Below are positions 36,091 through 48,088 of a stretch of 64,000 nucleotides of DNA, in pieces. The translations under genes and the position numbers were made by a program. The stretch's first letter is position 1. The number at the start of each line of letters is the position of its first letter. Under the pieces are notes generated by a model, which was not told the origin of the DNA, did no database searches, and worked only from the letters and a program-made list of their open reading frames with translations. Source of the DNA: Camellia lanceoleosa (lineage: Eukaryota > Streptophyta > Magnoliopsida > Ericales > Theaceae); NCBI GenBank assembly GCA_025200525.1, contig CM045758.1:191492463-191556462 (forward strand). The letters are read 5' to 3'.

Positions 36091-36949
36091 AGAAATCATA
36101 CATGGGGAAAAGGATGTGTTCCTTTCCGGCTTCTCTCTAGCAGAAGCCCGGTTGGTTCAAACCATCATGGCAGAGAGCAGTAGAGATTACGTGAGTGTGC
36201 AATCCATATACATAATAAACAACCAGAGGCATATGCCCGGGTCGGGATAAGGCCAAAGTGGCAAGTAGAGGGTACTGTTACTAAAAAGCTGAGTCACAAC
36301 CCCCATGCTTTCGGGCTGGGATACAAACCTACCGCTATAGATTGGCAAAGAAAATGGCAGGAGCTAAGAGAAAGACTAAAGGCAAAGAGGACTGGGAAGC
36401 AATATGAATTAGTCCACAAACCTATACGGGGAACTGTGAATGGACGCTTTGTCTGTCAAGGGGAAGATTTCCCATTCTGTGGATTCCCGGAGCCTTGGTA
36501 CAACTGGGAGACAAAGACTAGGTATCCTGGGTTCGCGATCTTCTTCGAGCACCAGTTACTAGAAGAGGAGAATGAGTAGGCCGACCTAAGCACTGGTACA
36601 GATCGAAGCAGGACTGTAAACTTAGACATCGAAGAGGAAGAGCTGTTGGGAAAAACACTGGCTGACTTACTAATGAGTTCCACTACTGAAGCTGAGACCA
36701 CCAACTTGGGGGATAGTTTTACTATCTCAATGATCGGGGATACCCCAGCAACGGATTTCTCCAATCTTATTGTGGATGCGTCTGAGGCTTCACGCCTGGT
36801 CTAGAAGTTTAAGTAAGGCGTCATCAACAATTCTGAATCGGATAGTGAGTCCGAATCTGATTCCACTGAGTCTGTGGAGTCGGAGTCAGATTCAAGTTCC
36901 TCTGAGTCTGGTATTTTTGGGAGTGGTGTCCACGTCGTCTTTTAGCTTT
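36091..36949 (+). pseudogene. Protease-RT spacer of element A
   Basis: Polyprotein linker with frameshifts. Recognisable pieces include VQTIMAESSRDYV (36157), GLGYKPTAIDWQRKWQEL (about 36315), FPFCGFPEPWYNWE (about 36470) and an acidic serine-rich stretch (SDSESESDSTESVES, about 36835). These occur in Tat-type polyproteins; no enzyme domain is assigned. Confidence 0.5.
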
Positions 36950-38150
36950 TCTTTTGAGTCCATTGTAACCGAAGATCCAAACTTTTTGAATGAGAATGCT
37001 GTGAATGTTGTCTACTTCTTTGTGCCTTTGGTTTGTTGTACTAATCTTAATTTTCAAAATTTTGACATAAACGAAGAGGAAGAAATTCCTCGGGTTTTCA
37101 AAATTTTGGTTGATCATGAGGAGGAGAGGCGTGTGAAGCCCTGTACAAATGAAATCGTATCAATTAACGTGAGTACTGAGGAAGATCCTTACTTCCAGAT
37201 CGGGTCTACATTATCTTCGGAGGAACGCAAGCATTTAATCGCTTTATTAAAAAATTCAAAGATGTTTTCGCGTGGTCCTACGAAGACATACTTGGAATTG
37301 ATCCTGAGATTGTACAGCACCGGATCCCTCTTGACCTTGAGGCCCGGCTGGTTAAGCAAAAGCTGCGTAGAGTTCGCCCAAATTAGGCTTTGAAGATCAA
37401 GGTTACCAAACAGATTGAGGCAGAATTCTTGCTTGTGTTTGAGTATCCAACATGGTTGGCCAATAATGTTCCAGTACCAAAGAAGGATGGCAGAATCAGA
37501 GTCTGTGACGACTTTAGGGATCTGAATAAGGCTAGTCTGAAGGATGATTTTCCACTGTCGCATATTGATGAGTTAGTAGACTTCACCATGGGCCATGCAT
37601 TGCTCTCGTTTATGGACAGATTTTCGGGGTATAACCAGATCCTAATGGCACCCAAGGATAGGGAGAAGACCGTTTTCATTACTCCGTGGGGGACCTATTA
37701 CTACCGAGTCATGCCATTTGGGTTGAAGAATGTCGGGGCCACTTATCAGAGGGCTGCAATTACCATCCTGCACAACATGATCCACAAAGAGGTTGAGGTG
37801 TATGTGGACGATATGATTGTCAAGTCCAAAGATCGAGAGGGCCACTACACCACCTTGGCGAAATTCTTTTAGCGAATCAGAGAGTATAGATTGAGGTTGA
37901 ACCCGCAAAAATGCACTTTCGGTGTAACAATAGGAAAAATGCTGGGATTCTTAATTACACAAAGAGGAATTGAGGTAAATCCTTCCAAAATCAAGGCCAT
38001 CTTAGAAATGCTACCACCAAGGACTAAAAAGAAGGTGTGCGGCTTTCTAGGTAAAGGGCAATTCATAAGGCGGTTTATTGCAAAATTAACCTTGACTTGT
38101 GAACCACTGTTTGGTCTCTTGAAGAAAGGAAAGAAGTTCCAATAGGACGA
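36950..38150 (+). pseudogene. Reverse transcriptase of element A
   Basis: The RT makes cDNA from the element's RNA. The N-terminal lead EEEEIPRVF (near 37080) and SSEERKHLIALLK (near 37218) precede the core. Core motifs are YPTWLANNVPVPKKDG (about 37443), RVCDDFRDLNKA, MDRFSGYNQI (about 37614), TPWGTYYYRVMPFGLKN (about 37681) and catalytic YVDD (37800-37811). LNPQKCTFGV follows after a TAG at 37870. Stops at 37386, 37870 and 38143 and a frameshift before 37390 make it inactive, although catalytic residues survive. Confidence 0.9.
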
Positions 38151-39159
38151 TTGCTATCAGTTCGCTTTTGACTAAGTCAAGCAGTACCTGCAGAATCTGC
38201 TTGTGTTATCACCGCCAGAACCGAAAAAATCGCTGATCTTGTACCTGTCAGTGATGAACTCAACCATGGGGTGTATGTTAGCTTAGGAGTCAGAGGCCAA
38301 GGTAGAGAAAGCATTTACTACTTGAGTAAGAAAATGCTGGATTACGAGACCCGTTACACTCCCCTCAAGAACTCTTGTCTAGCCTTGGTATGGGCTACCC
38401 GGAAGTTGAAGCACTACCTGTTAGCTCACTCTGTAATCCTGGTTTCGAGATTAGATCCCATCAAATATCTCTTTGAGAAACCAGCGCTTACGGGTAAGCT
38501 AGCCCGTTGGTTGCTTCTTCTCTGCGAATTTGATCTTGCATATGTTACGCGCAAGTCTGTTAAAGGGAGAGCTGTAGTGGAATTCTTGGTAGATCACCCA
38601 GTAGAGGGGAATGAAGCGGTGGAGTACCTTTTCCCAGATGAAAATATTCTGCAAGTAGAAGAGAAAATGTGGACAATGTACTTTGACAGAGCAACCAATT
38701 AGTACGGTTATGGGATCGGTGTATTGCTGATAGCACCTGATGACTTCCATATACCTTTAGCTTTCAAACTCCAGTTCAAAGTATCTAATAACGAAGCAAA
38801 ATATGAGGCATGTATTGCTGGTTTAGAAGCTGCCCTGGAACTAGGGGCAAAAAGATCGGACATCATCGTGGATTCGAACTTGGTTATGTCTCAAGCCAAC
38901 GGAGATTGGCGGGTTAAAGAAGAGAAAATGAAGGTTTTATCATCAGGTCTTGGATATGCTAATCTCAAGGTTTGAAAAGTTGACATTTACCCATCTCCTA
39001 AGGGAGAACAATCGATTCACTGATGCACTAGTAACTCTATCTTCCATGGTAGACATTCCATTGGGAGTCAGGATTCGTCTGATCATTATTGAACAGAAGT
39101 ACACGCCGGCCTATGAAACCATTGTTGCGATAGATGAGGCTTCAGACAAGAACCCTTAG
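38151..39159 (+). pseudogene. Dual RNase H region of element A (RH + aRNH)
   Basis: The first RNase H/connection part has YYLSKKMLDYETRYTPLKNSCLALVWA (about 38320-38395) and KLARWLLLLCEFDL. A second RNase H starts at MYFDRATN (about 38678) and continues with YGYGIGVLL, NNEAKYEACIAGLEAALELG, VDSNLVMSQ and NRFTDALVTLSSMV. The second domain is the archaeal-like RNase H of Tat/Ogre elements. Its catalytic Glu position reads Lys (AKYEA for the usual AEYEA), so this copy is probably dead apart from its stops at 38164, 38701 and 39157. Confidence 0.8.
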
Positions 39160-39693
39160 TACTATGATATCTGGAATTTCCTAGAAAAAGAGATGTATCC
39201 ACCAAGAGCAAATGCCAAGGACAAAAGGGGAATACGACGTCTAGCCGTCCAATTTATCATCTGTGGAGGCAAACTATACAAAAAAGGCTATTTGGGAATG
39301 CACAAGCTATGTGTGGAGGAAGAAGAATCCAAACGCCTTATGGAGGCCATCCACGGAGGAGAGTGTGGAGCCCACATGAACGGTGTGATGCTCGCCCGAA
39401 AATCCTTAGACAAGGCTACTACTGGTCAACTACGGAAGAGGATTACATTGGTTTTGTTCGGCGATGCCACAAGTGCCAAATTCATGCCAATCGTATGAAC
39501 ATTCCGCCATCGAAGCTCTACAACATGACTTCACCATGGCCATTCTCTGTTTAGGGGATAGACGTTATCTGCGCAGTTACGCCAAAAGGGTCAAACGGGC
39601 ATGAGTTCATTTTGGTAGCAATCGACTACTTCACGAAATGGGTGGAAGCCCAGTTTTACTCTATGCTAAAAGCATCGCATGTGGCTGAGTTCA
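39160..39693 (+). pseudogene. Integrase of element A, N-terminal part
   Basis: The zinc-binding domain has the H-H-C-C order (HGGECGAHMNG, then CHKCQ near 39468), followed by the linker NMTSPWPFSV. The start of the DDE catalytic core, GIDVI, has its first Asp near 39558, and HEFILVAIDYFTKWVEA follows. A TAG replaces the usual Trp before GIDVI, and a frameshift lies between the zinc domain and the CHKC motif. The frame is cut by insertion B at the codon for Phe in 'VAEF'. Confidence 0.85.
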
Positions 39694-42157
39694 TGTCACG
39701 ACCCAAACCCGCCCCCTATGGGTTTAGTACCATAACCAAGATGTCTGAGATTACCGAAGGCACCGCTATGATGTCTGATGTCTGAGTACAAGGGTATGGC
39801 GGAAGCCAATACAATAATTAAACAATGTCCAATGAACTGTGACAGTCTGTATACAAACAGACTTTTCATAAATATGTACAATCAGTACAAAACAGTATGT
39901 ACAACATTTACACTTATTCAGGACAGGGACCTAATCCCTATTAAGCAGTATAGTATCAGTCTCAACAGTTATTACAAAAACAGATGCAGAGACAGACGGG
40001 GGAAACAAAACACCCCTAAGCCATAGCTTGGCAGGCTCGGAACCTTGCATTGAGGCACGATAGTTGGCTTGACAAAAAGGGGAGTCTAACCCACGCTCCT
40101 AGCTTCGGTCTGGTGCCTGAACAGCTACATATATATATATAAACAATGAGCTAAAGCCCAGTAAATAACATAATGCGTAAAGAGGTTAAGAATAGATGTC
40201 CTTACAGTAATTAAAACAGTTCATTGATTCAGTATAACAGTCATTCAGTCATAACAGTCATATGTGGTACATCCATTAGCATAGCGATCTGATGCAGTAG
40301 GTCTTAAAAGATCGAGCGATCGATGGTGGCCATCAATCGATAGCGATAGTGGTCCCAACAAGGAAACCGACAGAGATCTCTGTGCGATAACGATGCGATG
40401 GTTGCTAAGGATGCCTGTCTGATTCGAGAATATAGGACATACATTCATTGATTAAAGATCAATTGAGAAAATAGTTGATTAAGCGATTGAAATATTCACA
40501 GTTGAACATATCTTTACATAATTGTTACTCACAGAGTTATGGGCTATAAGCAGCTAGAGCGCATCTCCGGAAGCCAACCCTAAACAATGACAGAATGAAC
40601 ACACACTAAGTTCACATTCGGGAATCAAAGACTTAGCCCCTACTTAGACTCGGTGTGGTTCTACATCTATATCCTCATTAAGATGCTTTAAACTAGGCCT
40701 AAGAATGCCTAGGATGGAATGAGGATACAAAGATGCACTTTAAGGCATTTTTCAGAATTTTTAGAAAACAGGGGTCTCGCTCGAGCGTGGCTTTCTACGC
40801 TCGAGCGGACATGCAGACAAAGGAGCTTCGCTCGAGCGTGACTTCCGTCGCTCAAGCGTGACTTCCGTCGCTCGAGCGGACTGTAAGCTACAGTGAAAAT
40901 ACTGGATGCTCAAAATTCACGCTCGACGGGCACTCGACCCTCGCTCGAGCGTGAGACACAAGTCCTCGCTCGAGCGTGAATTCTCTCACTCGAGCGGACT
41001 ATAAGCTCATGCAAAGTACTGGATGCACACATTTCACGCTCGAGCGTCACTTTACTCACTCAAGCGGAATGCATGATCACAGAGTGTACGCTCGAGCGTG
41101 GGTCCAAAATCTGGAAATTCCAGATTTGAACCTCAAGCTCAAAACCAAGTTTAAATGTACTAAATTCGATCCTCTTGGGCTAAATTTCTGGAAAACATTT
41201 GTAAACACATAGAATAACATGTTTCAAAGCTCAATTTGTAAAATCAAGGCCCAAGGGTAGTTTAATTAAATCCAATTTCAAACCAATTTTCATGAACAAG
41301 ATGAACATGCAACATGCATGAACTCAAATCATTTCAAAGCTTTAATACAAGCTCAAATGAGCTAACTCTTACAAAAACAAGATGGAATCATGGTCTTAAA
41401 GATAATTATGAGCATGCATGTAACATTTTGCCATGAAAACAACTTAAACTCAACAATACAAACATGCATGCATGGAATGGGCTTCGATTCAACATTATTA
41501 GACTAAATCTTGACTTAGATCACTAGAGGCTCATGAATCATGCAAGAACAAGCTTTGAATACACAATTAAAAGGATAGGTTCCTTACCTAGGTCCTCAAA
41601 TGCAAGTCTAGAAGCTCAATTGACAATCTACACTTCAATTTCTTCAAGTTTCTAAGCAAAACCAAGATAGAACCAAGCTTTTTCTACCTCTCTTACCCTC
41701 AGTCGGTTATGCTCTCAAAATGAGCTGAGGAGATGTTTTGAATGAAGTATAATAAGGTTCAAGAATGGTCCATGTAGTGGGCCACTAAGGGGTAGGATAG
41801 TAAATAAGTCCAACTCTATTAATTTGGCTTAATTTAATCCAGTTTAATCATACCAAAATAATTTTCAATTAAAGACACCATAAAATTACATAAATTCTAA
41901 TTAACACAGAACATCAATCAATTTCAGATTCAGCCACCGATAAGGCCTTCAATTTGCAGTTTAATGCATAAAACATGAATAGATAGTTTACCAAACGAAC
42001 AGATAGACATACAATTAAACAGATATACTTAATCAATTCAGTTCCAGATTTCAGTCAGTCAGTTCAGTATTTCAATCAATTCAATTACCAATCATAATCA
42101 GTCTTAGTTTAGCGGTAATCAGTAATTAATCGGTAAGCAGTGGTGAGGGTTGTTACA
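39694..42157 (-). mobile_element. Element B: solo LTR in integrase (TSD GTTCA)
   Basis: The 2,464 bp block starts TGTCACGACCC and ends GGGTTGTTACA on plus; on minus it starts TGTAACAACCC and ends GGTTTGGGTCGTGACA. GTTCA flanks both sides (39689-39693, 42158-42162). The integrase frame resumes directly after it. It contains palindrome array 3. No coding capacity. Confidence 0.9.
40777..41099. repeat. CGCTCGAGCG palindrome array 3 (about 12 copies)
   Basis: The densest array: about twelve copies or near-copies in 320 bp, including a locally duplicated 'gtgacttccgtcgctc' unit. The spacer phrase 'gaaaatactggatgc' (inverse of CCAGTATTTTC) occurs twice in related forms. It lies within solo LTR B. 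Confidence 0.85.
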
Positions 42158-42252
42158 GTTCATCAAAAACAACATCATATGTCGGTTTGGAGTTCCGAAT
42201 AAGATTATCTCTGATAATGAGTCACACTTCAAGAAAGAAGTAATAGACTTAC
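42158..42252 (+). pseudogene. Integrase of element A, middle fragment
   Basis: About 31 codons between insertions B and C: IKNNIICRFGVPNKIISDNESHF in short form reads FGVPNKIISDN followed by ESHFKKEVIDL. It holds the second catalytic Asp of the DDE core (SDN). The usual Gly after SDN is Glu. The fragment ends at the CTTAC duplication of insertion C, with the frame intact across both junctions. Confidence 0.85.
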
Positions 42253-44125
42253 TGTAGACCGCCCGAACTTCCTCTGTACACCCCCCTTTCGGAGAAGGCG
42301 CAAATTGGGTTCTTACTACTACAATTCGGACTCCTGTCACGGTTCTAAATCTAATCTCACAAAGTGCAATGTAAGACTGATAAATCACCAAAGGGTCCAA
42401 ATCCGGCAATTGGTTTTGAAAAATCAATTTTAAATCAAAAGCGCCAAACATGGACTGCTTTGCCAGATTTCAGAGTCGCCACCAAAATATTTTGTTTTGG
42501 AAAATTTAGGAAACCCTGACTCGTACCTAAGGCCACGTGTCCGTCATCACCAAAGTTGCCTCGGCTCAGGAACTTCGGTACGAGAGGGGAAAGTCCTAAA
42601 ATGAGCACCCCCGCTCGCTCGATCAAAAATCGACCTCTATAAACATGATATGTTGTTTTTGAAAACACATGTGTTTTTATTCCAGTTATTAATCTAACTT
42701 ACTATGTGATGCGCACAGCATACAAGTATAGACTGAATCACTCAAATTGGAACAAAACATCTCATGTTTATTTGTGAAAATGGTTTGAAAGTGCTACTCG
42801 TAAGTAGGCTAAAATGCGGATTTGCCACCCTCAAGTGGGCGTAAAACATGATTTTGCCACTTCGCATAGTGGGCTTAAAACATATATTTGATGAATTGTT
42901 CCAATTCAAGCAATGAAGCCTTCATCCACAGGCATTCATGCAGGTATAGCAATTAAGCAAATAGCCTCATGGCAAGCATGCAATCATGGCAGTCACTTAC
43001 ATACATGTAAGGATACTAAAGCGTAAGCACTTACAGTGTACTCCAAACCAAAACAGAAAACTAGTTAGAAATATGCATGATTCTAACTATGTCAACAATG
43101 CCTAATGCAACACATGAAAAATGCAACTAAGTAGGCTCGACTATCTAAGATGGCATATGAGTGCAACACTTGATAACATGCTTTGAAACACATATTCAAG
43201 AAAGCGTATTGAAATAGAATGCAGTTTCTATGATAAGCCGAGCTCGGTGCATGCAATACGAATAAATGATGCACGCATGCAAGCATAAGGTATGCTAATT
43301 GAAATATGCCCTAATCTAACCACTGAAAGCGGGTAAATAAAAGGGAGAAAGAAGTGGAGGTTGGAAAACATGCACACATGCACACACCTGTAGGCACCCC
43401 ATTTTTGACCGCCCTCAAGACTTGGGCATTACTGATGGTTTGCTCGGTGTTGAGAGATGTGCAGGGCACAGGTTTAGTTTCTTCGGCAAGAAGACAGGCA
43501 AATCTTTCCAAACACTTTGTTTAGGAGTTTGGAGTTGAAGAAAAGAGGAAAGGAGAGGAAAAGCGTGGGAGAAGATCGGCAGAGATCCGGGTAGAAGGGA
43601 ATCGAGCAGCCCTCGCTAAATCGGGCTTATTCAATTGCATATTTGGAGTTAAGCTATGAGGCCACCATCATTGGAAATAAAACTTCTGGGGCTTCACTTT
43701 GCACTCAAGAATCTCCTAGAACCAAGTCCGGGTGGAGGAGATATGATTGGTTGAAGCTGGGCATCATCCCGGTTAGATCGAGTCTGCGCGACTTCACGGA
43801 AAAGAGAATAACTTTTTTCACAGGAGGAATTTTGATGCAAGGCTTGCGCCATTGGAAAGCTAACTTCCGGGGCTTCGATTTGCATACCCACCGGCCATGT
43901 TTTGACCAAGAAATCATCTATCGGCACTCTATTTAGCCGACCGGCAGAAAAGAGTGCCGACCGGCACTTTATTTTGGCTGAAAATCAAATTGGCTGGCCG
44001 GGTTGAACCCTTTGCACCCCCCAAGCCTGGTGCATGCCACCTGTGCCAGCTGGAGTGCACAGAACTCGACCCACGTGCATACATGTGCATATTTTGCACC
44101 CTTTTGAACCCTTTGCACCCTCTAA

Positions 44126-44278
44126 GCTTCTAGAAGGTGAACCCTTTGGCCAAGCTTCTTGGAGAAGCTTGGCCAGCTGTTTTAGCTTCCTCTAGAAGCC
44201 ACAAACCCTTTGCACCCTTTGCCCCTTTTACAATGGCTTCTCTAAGAAGCTTAGAACCATTCCTTTGCCTATATAAGG
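44126..44278 (+). promoter_or_regulatory. LTR promoter of D: hairpin cluster plus TATA box
   Basis: Four inverted GCTTC/GAAGC units precede TATATAAGG: GCTTCTAGAAG (44126-44136), a 9 bp stem CCAAGCTTC/GAAGCTTGG (44150-44172), and 5 bp stems at 44185-44199 and 44236-44250. TTCnnGAA in the first unit also fits a heat-shock-element core. The 3' LTR has the same set at 55829-55953. Confidence 0.6.
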
Positions 44279-45870
44279 AACCCATCTCCTCCATTGCAAA
44301 AGGTTAGAGGTTTGAAACAAAAAACCAGCAGATATATGTGTATATCTGATATATACATATAGATCCCACCCCCTCTCTCCATATCTCTCTCAATCCACCT
44401 CCAAACAACCTTGTTCTTGGACCATTCCTTCACCAACCCATAGCACAACACCACCACTTCCATTTCCAGCGACTTGGAGGTCATTTGCAGAGCTTAGGAG
44501 CACCTAAACTTGGGTCAAAACCTGCTGGTTCATTGGTCTTCAAGGGTAAGTGTCTATTTCCCTCAAACTAGCCTTTTCTTGCTTCATATCTAAGCCTTGC
44601 TTGCAAGCACTTTTGGGCTCCGACCCAAACTTCAAATAGTCTTATTTTGGGGTCCTCTTCATGTTTGATTGAGGGCCCCTTGCCGTTAGTGATTGCATAT
44701 AGCACCTATCTCTTTACCCCCTTGTATGCCATGATTCTTGCATAGTATATTTGGCTGGTGTATAATCTGTTTTTGAGCATGTAATAAACTGTAAGTAGGC
44801 TCATTTTGTGCCCTTCTTCATCATTGAAGAAGGGCTCAACCATGTTTAATAACTCTATCATGCACTTGCTTTGTAATCTCTTCTATTTACCGTAAGTTTG
44901 CATGCTTTGTTAGCCTATCTTGCTTTTGTTTTTGTGGGTGGTCATAAACTGAAAATGTTCTTGTTTTGCCACATATAAGATCTGTTTTTGGTTGTTTAGG
45001 TCATCCATGGCATTCCTTATATAGTCACCTTGCATTTTGGCTTGCTAGCCTTAGGTGTGTGAGTGTGTAGTATGCCATACTTGCTTGGTTTGTTTGATTT
45101 GGGACCTTTTCTAGCATGTTTTCAGTGTTTGACATGTTGGATATATATCCATGTTTGTGCCTTTTAAATGTGCTTAAAAGTTGTTTTAATATGCCTAAGT
45201 GTTGGACCATGTGCATGCATGTTTGTATGTATTTTGGCCTTCATTTCCATGACATTTAGCCACTGTTTTGGGCTTGTTTAGGGGCTGTCCAAATTAGTCT
45301 AAGACCATCATTTTCATGTTGTAGCATGTTATCTTGTGTTGGTTGCATGCTTGGCCTATCGCATGTGGTGTATGCTTCGATCATGTTGCATTTGGCATGC
45401 AATCTTCATTGTTTAAGTTGCCTAACATGTTGCATGCCTTGCATACTTGCATGTTTAGATTATATCTTGCATATGGTCATTAGCATAATGGTTCCATGCC
45501 TTGCATGATTATTTGCTTAGGTTGTGTGCCTAGCATGAATTATATGTTTGCATGTTCATGTTACATGTTTAGATTGCATGCTTAGGTTGCAATTAGCATG
45601 CATGCTCTACCTCTTGACCAAGTCATGATGGAGGTAGATGCCCCTTGATTTGATTGTATGCATTGTATTTCATCCCATTGAAAGTGCACAACTTGGCTCT
45701 TGGGCCATCACGCATCGAAATCTTGCGATTGGTGGTCCGAGAACCAAAGGCTATACTCCTTTGAGTCACAAATATGATAAGGAGTATGGTTGGTGCAAAC
45801 ATTTGTCCCAAGATTCCATATCATGCTTCTTCTTGTTCTTTGTCAAAACCGTCTTCTGCAGGAATTTTGT

Positions 45871-45978
45871 GCCGACCGGCAGTATAGAGTGCCGACCGGC
45901 ACTGTATAGGTGGCCGATAACATCATTGACAGCCGGTGACTATTGTACATGGCCGGTGGGTATTCTATCCGGCCGGTG
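45871..45978. repeat. GCCGACCGGC / CCGGCCGG motif cluster (5' LTR)
   Basis: GTGCCGACCGGCA occurs twice, then TGGCCGATAAC, AGCCGGTGAC, ATGGCCGGTGGG and CCGGCCGGTGATG within ~110 bp of otherwise AT-rich LTR. The same cluster is in the 3' LTR (57581-57688), and looser versions are in LTR C (59290-59405, 63005-63120) and at 30080-30140. Confidence 0.7.
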
Positions 45979-47216
45979 ATGATCTGACTTGAGGAGCATG
46001 TCCGGGACTTTGGCAATTTTGGAGAGCAGGCGGTAAAAGCGAAACCTTGATGGCATGGTGCGGGTTCGGGCAAAGCGGACATCGAGCATGCATCATTCGC
46101 GCATCCGTGAAATGGCCCCTTTATTTCACATTTATTTATTCAGTAATTAGAATTTGTAATATTTATTCATTTATTTTGGAACTGTATTATTATTTGGTCC
46201 CTCGGCGGCGAATTGTAATAAGTGTGCGTGAGTGTGTGTATGTCTTCCAACCCCCACTTCTTTCTAACCCTTTTATTTACCTGCTTATGGTAGATTAGGA
46301 CACGTCTATATTAGCATACCTTATGCAATGCATGTGCGCATTCATGCATTTGTTTACATGCATCGGGCTCGGCATATCATGCAAACTGCATCGTACTTTC
46401 AATTCCAAATTGAATACGTGATAGTTGTTGCATCTCATGTGCCATGTTTAGGGTTAGCCGAGCCTGTTTAGATTGCACCCCTGTATGTGATGCATTAGCC
46501 ATTTAACATGAACTAGGTCATGCATGCTTTGCTAACTAGTTTATTGTTTTGGCACGGAGTACGATGTAAGTTTTTATGGCTTTAGCATATCGCATGCGTG
46601 TGAATGTTTACCATGACAGTATGTCTACCATGCGGCTAAGTGCTTATGTGATAAACTGTTTGAATGCACGTGGGTGGAGGTTGGATTGCAGAGTTGGAAC
46701 AACTCGTTGAAATCCGTATTTTAGCCTACTACGAGTAGCAAAATCTAACACGTTTTCGAGACAAAAGCGGATTTGCAATGTTTATTTCCAAATTAGGCAA
46801 TCTAGTCTATACTTTTGTGTTGTCGCATCACATAGTAATTCTAGGTTAAATAACCGAATAAGAACATATAAAGTTTTCAAAATCGGATATCACGGTTAGT
46901 AGAGGCGGTCTTGGACGGCGAAAGAATGCTCATAAGTGACCTTCCCGATCGTACCCAAGCTCTCGAGCCAAGACCACTTTGGTGATAGCGGACATGTGGC
47001 CTTGACGCAGAGTCGTGGTTTCTAAATTTCCCAAAAATAAAATATTTAGGTGGCGACTCATGTCGACAGCGATCCATGTTTGGCACTTCTTTTCAAAAAT
47101 CAGTTTTTCTCAAAACGATTTGCCAGAGTTGGACTCTTTGGTTCAGATTTAGAACCGTGACACAAATCGAGTCCGAACTGTAGCGTGAAGCCCCCCGCGG
47201 GACGTGCTACAGTTTC

Positions 47217-47234
47217 TGGCGACTCTGCTGGGGA
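47217..47234 (+). other. Primer binding site of element D
   Basis: TGGCGACTCTGCTGGGGA starts 5 bases after the 5' LTR end. It differs at one base from that of element A. Confidence 0.75.
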
Positions 47235-48088
47235 TTTAGAGAGCTTGACTCGAACTCGTGATATCCGTTTTTGACTACACTTATGTGTTTCTTTGCATTG
47301 CATGTGCATTGGTGCGCCTAGGACACCGTGTTGGCCATCTGCTATTCCTGAGCGGTTTCTTTGGAGGCTTGTCTTGTCAAGGCATGACCATAAAGGTGAC
47401 GGTTCTTGGGCTCTGCCGATGTAGAACCACAAACCCGATTTCTGGGGGCACCCTTTTGACCATTCGACCTAGTGCATATCGAAATCCATAGTGACCATTC
47501 CAAACTAGGACGGGTTGCTCACCCGATATTAGGTTGTTTGAAACATTGCGTGCGTAGTGAAACCCTAGCTCGACAAAATAGAGGCGAAACCCTACCCCAA
47601 CATAGGGGTGTATTGGCTCTCATTTACATGCTATGTGCTTTTAGAGTGTATCTCTCTGAGGAACGCATATACCAATTTGCGATGCAGGTATCCGACTGTG
47701 GGCACCGATGTCGATATTTTGAGAATCGATTATATCTGCGGGTATCAGTTGGTTTAGGCGATGATTTGGGAGCGATGATCGATATGAGAATCTGATCGTT
47801 CGACTTTGCTCGTGTCATTTTGGTGAAGTTGGTGAGATCTTTGTCTGTTTCCCTTTGCTAGGTAGTCTTGGAACCATAGCCGAAGGCTCCAATATCCCCG
47901 AGGTTCATCGATTTGTCTTGATAGATCTGTCGGTCGAGATTCGATTCAAAATGTCGGGGCGAAGAAGGCTAGTCAGTCACGGACCACGATTACAATGACT
48001 ACGGATCGATGACCTTTGAGCAGTCGGGTTGAGATTTCCGAGCCTATTGCGGATACGAATATACGATAACTCAATCGGTCGAGGCAAT
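47235..48088 (+). other. Leader of element D, no gene
   Basis: Counterpart of the A leader, with shared blocks such as 'cacttatgtgtttctttgc', 'accattcgacctagtgc' and 'ttgctaggtag'. It ends just before the gag ATG. Confidence 0.6.

Larger units (their letters stand above)
43389..47211 (+). mobile_element. 5' LTR of element D
   Basis: From TGTAGGCACCCC to GTGCTACA. Inside are GCCGGC-type motif clusters (43880-44010, 45871-45978), an inverted GCTTC...GAAGC cluster (44126-44250), TATATAAGG (44270-44278), a CT-rich leader and long stretches rich in 'gcatgtt' words. No coding potential; frames shared with LTR2 are shadows. Confidence 0.95.

Noticed and set aside
43643..43936. 97-codon frame, repeated at 55360
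   Set aside because: It lies within the D LTR near its 5' end, is broken differently in the second LTR, and resembles no protein.
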